From: Desulfatibacillum alkenivorans DSM 16219
GTDB lineage: Bacteria > Desulfobacterota > Desulfobacteria > Desulfobacterales > Desulfatibacillaceae
Length of the DNA stretch: 64,000 nt
Direction of reading: 5' to 3'
NCBI RefSeq assembly: GCF_900142135.1
Contig: NZ_FQZU01000021.1
Location: 1-64,000, forward strand
The first letter of the stretch is position 1. Every line of letters starts with the position of its first letter. Of the stretch, positions 61,255-64,000 are shown piece after piece. The notes below the pieces were generated by a model that saw nothing but the letters and a program-made list of their open reading frames with translations, searched no databases and was not told the origin of the DNA. Position numbers and translations under genes: made by a program.

Positions 61255-61681
61255 ATGGAACTCAGACGATATGAAACATCGGACCAGGATCAGGTTGCGG
61301 CGCTTTGGAAGGAATGCGGCCTTGCCACGGCTGCAAACAATCCTTACAGGGACATCCAAAGAAAGACGGCGAACAGCCCGGAGCTTTTTTTCGTAGGCGA
61401 GGAGCAGGGGCAAATCGTCGCATCCTGCATGGCGGGCTATGATTGGCACAGGGGGTGGATTTATTATCTTGCCGCGGCCCCATCCTTGCAAGGAAAAGGC
61501 CTAAACGCCAGGATCATGCGCCATGCGGAAAAAGCGCTCTTGGGCTCAGGCTGCCCCAAGATCGGCCTGATGGTTGGAAAAATCAATGCGCGGGCGTCGG
61601 TTTTTTGTAGCAAAATGGGCTGCCAATCAGATCCTGGTGGTGCTGAGCAAGCGTTTATATGATGAGGAGGCGCCCGAGTAA
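61255..61681 (+). pseudogene. GNAT-family acetyltransferase with a 3' frameshift
   Basis: From the ATG at 61255 the product is a GNAT N-acetyltransferase (MELRRYETSDQDQVAALW; YLAAAPSLQGKGLNARIM with the Q/RxxGxG/A acetyl-CoA loop; INARASVFCSKMGCQSD). The frame then loses homology and stops at 61662. Removing a single G in the GGTGGTG stretch at about 61635-61641 gives the expected end DPVVLSKRLYDEEAPE and a stop at 61679-61681, exactly the usual family ending. So the gene carries a one-base insertion, or the sequence has an error there. It would otherwise be about 141 residues. Confidence 0.75.
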
Positions 61682-61714
61682 AGGGGCGTCCGCCGAAATA
61701 TGCAGGAGGGAACG

Positions 61715-62737
61715 ATGAAACGCATAATCGGGCCGAATAATAAGGTGAATTACGGCGTTTACGACGAACTTGTGGACTTTAATTATAAGGATTTCAGGTT
61801 GATGAATTTCTTTGGCAAAGAGATCAAGGGAATTCGCAAATACCTGGCCCTGCACATGTTCAATTACATCGGCATAAACGCCGGGGATTACTTTATTGGT
61901 CTGGCTGCGGTCAGGCTGGGATACATGCACCTGGTTTTTGCTTATGTTTACGATTACAATCAGGGCATGCTGTTTGAAGTGGACAAAAAAGGGCCGGGCA
62001 AGGGCAAGCTGACCTTCCCCGTAAACCCGGACGAATATTCCATCAATTACAGCACGGCCAAAGACAGGCTGGTTTTCGTCAAATCCCACTCGCGCAACAC
62101 ATTGGCGCTCCAGGCCTGCCTGGACGGCCGCCTGGAAATCTCCCTGACCGCTCCATACGGTCTGGAGCAGTACCAGCCTTTACGCGTTTTAAATCCTTCC
62201 GATCCTTATCGGTGGACCTTTACGGAAAAATGCTCGCCCATCGTCCCCGACACCCTGGAGATTTCCCTGGACGGAAACAAGCTGGACCCAGGCCCGGCGC
62301 CCACCCTGCTTTACGACTGGTCCGGCGGGTACTTAAGGCGGGAGACCAATTGGTATTGGGCGGCCTTCTCCAGCCCCCTGCCCGGCCAGGATGAGGAAAT
62401 CGTCGGCGCCAATTTCGCCGCGCTCACCAATGAGTCGTTTTTCAGCGAAAACGCCTTTTGGGTCGGCAAAGAACGCACCCGGGTGGCGCGCTGCATTTAC
62501 GACTTCAACCAGACGGATCTTTACCAACCCTGGCGCATCTGGGACGAAGACGGAACCGTGGATCTTCATTTCACCCCGCAGGCGGACAGGGGGGAGCGCA
62601 TCAACGCTTTTTTGATAAAGTCCAACTTCAACCAGTTGTTCGGAACCTTTTCCGGCAAGCTGCATCCCAAGGGCGGAGAGCCTGTGGAGTTTGAAGGGAT
62701 TCGCGGCCTGACCGAGTTCCACCGGGCCGTGTGGTAG
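61715..62737 (+). CDS. DUF2804-family protein
   Basis: This 340-residue protein matches the DUF2804 pattern in several places (VNYGVYDELVDFNYKDFRLMN, NWYWAAFSSPLPGQ, PWRIWDEDGTVDLHFTPQADR, SNFNQLFGTFSG). It looks rich in strands and aromatic residues, with no signal peptide. Function of the family is unknown; a carotenoid/hydroxylase-like or lipocalin-like fold has been suggested for similar sequences, but I would not rely on it. The ATG at 61715 has GGAGGGA upstream. Nothing else is co-transcribed. Confidence 0.7.
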   Translation: MKRIIGPNNKVNYGVYDELVDFNYKDFRLMNFFGKEIKGIRKYLALHMFNYIGINAGDYFIGLAAVRLGYMHLVFAYVYDYNQGMLFEVDKKGPGKGKLTFPVNPDEYSINYSTAKDRLVFVKSHSRNTLALQACLDGRLEISLTAPYGLEQYQPLRVLNPSDPYRWTFTEKCSPIVPDTLEISLDGNKLDPGPAPTLLYDWSGGYLRRETNWYWAAFSSPLPGQDEEIVGANFAALTNESFFSENAFWVGKERTRVARCIYDFNQTDLYQPWRIWDEDGTVDLHFTPQADRGERINAFLIKSNFNQLFGTFSGKLHPKGGEPVEFEGIRGLTEFHRAVW

Positions 62738-62821
62738 AACTAACAGGCTGACATTCAAACAGGTTGGATTCTTGCATCTGATATGACGGCAATCTCACCC
62801 AGGCATGCCGTCAAAAAGACG

Positions 62822-62877
62822 CTGGGCCCCCGCTTGCGAGCGATCCTGAAAAGCGGATCGCCCTTGCGGGGATGACG
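62822..62877 (+). repeat. Intergenic palindromic repeat, third copy
   Basis: It begins CTGGGCCCCCGCTTGCGAGC and ends GCGGGGATGAC. It matches the second unit of block B (41890-41945) in orientation and hairpin layout: CCCCGCTTGC... and ...CCCTTGCGGGG flank GCGATC/GATCGC arms. It is an imperfect palindrome of some 55 bases, typical of dispersed REP-like elements. Confidence 0.8.
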
Positions 62878-62933
62878 ATTCTTTGGGGTCAACGAAAGTT
62901 CCAAAGGCGCTTGAGAATCATCCTCGCTGTCTG

Positions 62934-64000
62934 TCAGCCTTCCGGCGGATTGCAGAACTGGGCCGCCCGATCCACAAAAAACTCCACAACCGGAATCCCC
63001 GCCTCAAGGGGCAGAAAGCGCTCCAAGGAGTATTGCAGGTCGTCGTTTAAGTGATCCTCAAAAAAGATTCCGATCTGCTCCGGCACATAATCATAAAGGA
63101 TCGACTCTATCAAGGCGGGCGCGAAGCTGACAAGGGAGTCGTCCAGGAAAAAGGGCAGAATATCCAGAAGCTCCTCAGGATCAAAGCCAAGCAAATCCCC
63201 CAGGCCGTAAAGGTCTTCCACAACCAGGTCTTCGTAAAGAATGGGCAGAAAGTCCACCGGGTCCAACCATTGGGCAAGGTCCACGGCGCCGTCCTGATTG
63301 ATGTCCATATTCACCCAGTCAGCCAACGGAATGTTTCCCACAGAGCCTCCGAAAAGCCCTTCAATGGAGCCGTCGCTGAACAGGCCCACCACCCTGTCGC
63401 CTTCAAACCCGGGTAGCACTGCGTTAAAATCCACTCCGCCGTAATCCCATAAGACAAACGGATTCACCCTGGCGCTTTCCAGCGCGGGCAGGCTGCCGGT
63501 CTCCACGCCCATGAGCTCCAGAATCGTGTAAATCTGCGCCAGGTCAACGCCTTCATCCAATATTTCGTTGGTCAATGCGTTTAAAAGCTCCGTTAAGGTG
63601 AACTCATAACCCAGGGAGTCCGGCAGATCAAACGGCCAGGGAATGGACTGGCTTAATGAGGTGTTGGTGAACTCACTGGGCAAGTCCAGCAAGTCTTCAA
63701 AATAGGTGTAATCCCCCTCGCGCTGGGACATGCAGCCAACGCCCTCCCAGAAGTCGTTAAGGGCGGCGAACAGGCTGTCCCTGCTGTCCGTCATGAGCGT
63801 CATGGAGACGTTGGTCCACTTGCGCAGGTCCCAATGCTGCGCCGGGGTCAGGAACCCGTTTTCAAACAGGTCCTGCATGGTTTGCTCGCCGCGCATCATA
63901 GCGTCGAAATCGGCGTTCATGTCGTAATGGTATTGCGCCTGAATGGCTGCCAGCCCCAACTCCAGCATAGCCTTGAGGTATTTGACGTCCGCATAATCGG
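62934..64000 (-). CDS. Unknown protein, C-terminal part (5' end beyond the window)
   Basis: The frame is open from the right edge to a stop at 62934, giving at least 355 residues. It is acidic and Leu/Asp/Phe-rich. It contains DINQDGAVDLAQWL, an EF-hand-like calcium loop, and repeated LxxLLGxDPEELLDILPF-like stretches; no known domain is recognised. Possibly part of a secreted calcium-binding protein, as EF-hand-type modules are common in exported proteins of such bacteria; the N-terminus with any signal peptide is missing. A methionine at 63968 could be an internal residue. Confidence 0.7.
   Translation of the reverse strand, partial: DYADVKYLKAMLELGLAAIQAQYHYDMNADFDAMMRGEQTMQDLFENGFLTPAQHWDLRKWTNVSMTLMTDSRDSLFAALNDFWEGVGCMSQREGDYTYFEDLLDLPSEFTNTSLSQSIPWPFDLPDSLGYEFTLTELLNALTNEILDEGVDLAQIYTILELMGVETGSLPALESARVNPFVLWDYGGVDFNAVLPGFEGDRVVGLFSDGSIEGLFGGSVGNIPLADWVNMDINQDGAVDLAQWLDPVDFLPILYEDLVVEDLYGLGDLLGFDPEELLDILPFFLDDSLVSFAPALIESILYDYVPEQIGIFFEDHLNDDLQYSLERFLPLEAGIPVVEFFVDRAAQFCNPPEG

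Overview
The window looks like chromosomal DNA from a Gram-negative deltaproteobacterium. The outer-membrane porins, FtsEX-EnvC, carboxynorspermidine pathway, Wsp-like chemosensory operon and general protein character resemble a Desulfatibacillum-like sulfate reducer (Desulfobacterota). That assignment is inference: no rRNA or sulfate-reduction marker lies in the window.

Layout. 1-1615: right end of an IS66-family insertion sequence abutting an unrecognised gene that is split by an apparent frameshift. 1676-3608 (minus): a cysteine-cluster protein and an ADP-forming acyl-CoA synthetase-like protein. 3932-9852: the most unusual region, an R-body (refractile body, Reb) locus with eleven RebB-domain genes in one direction. 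Seven are near-identical 89-100-residue tandem copies, four are divergent (one apparently starting at ATT), and three unrecognised genes are interleaved. 10162-19989: a complete chemosensory operon in the Wsp order (CheW, CheR-TPR, CheW, MCP, CheA-receiver, CheB, output regulator). The output protein carries an HD-GYP c-di-GMP phosphodiesterase domain where Pseudomonas WspR has a GGDEF cyclase.

20326-34972 is mixed: a secreted M14 carboxypeptidase, a TetR regulator with a penicillin-acylase-family hydrolase, RidA, a polytopic membrane protein, the two-gene carboxynorspermidine route to spermidine-type polyamines, a CsgG/beta-propeller-like secreted protein, a sulfotransferase, a methyltransferase and a PAP2 phosphatase. 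35707-41781 holds three paralogous outer-membrane porins, each with its own long leader and strong intrinsic terminator. The third is flanked by an inverted pair of composite intergenic repeats.

42178-61119 is mostly housekeeping: nth, a PP-loop thiolation-like protein, rlmN, then a translation/RNA-processing run (ffh, rpsP, khpA, rimM, trmD, a second methyltransferase, rplS, rnhB, yraN, rsmI) behind a good sigma-70-type promoter. An acyl-CoA ligase and TetR regulator follow, then miaA-pyrE, and a cell-envelope operon (ftsE, ftsX, envC, ctpA, divergent polysaccharide deacetylase) whose genes overlap or abut. 61255-64000 has a GNAT acetyltransferase with a 3' frameshift, a DUF2804-like protein, another copy of the intergenic repeat, and the C-terminal part of a large unrecognised protein that runs off the window.

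The R-body locus ends only 309 bases before the chemosensory operon, on the same strand. Whether they work together cannot be decided from sequence. The expanded RebB array and its three unknown partners are the best candidates for a poorly described system here.
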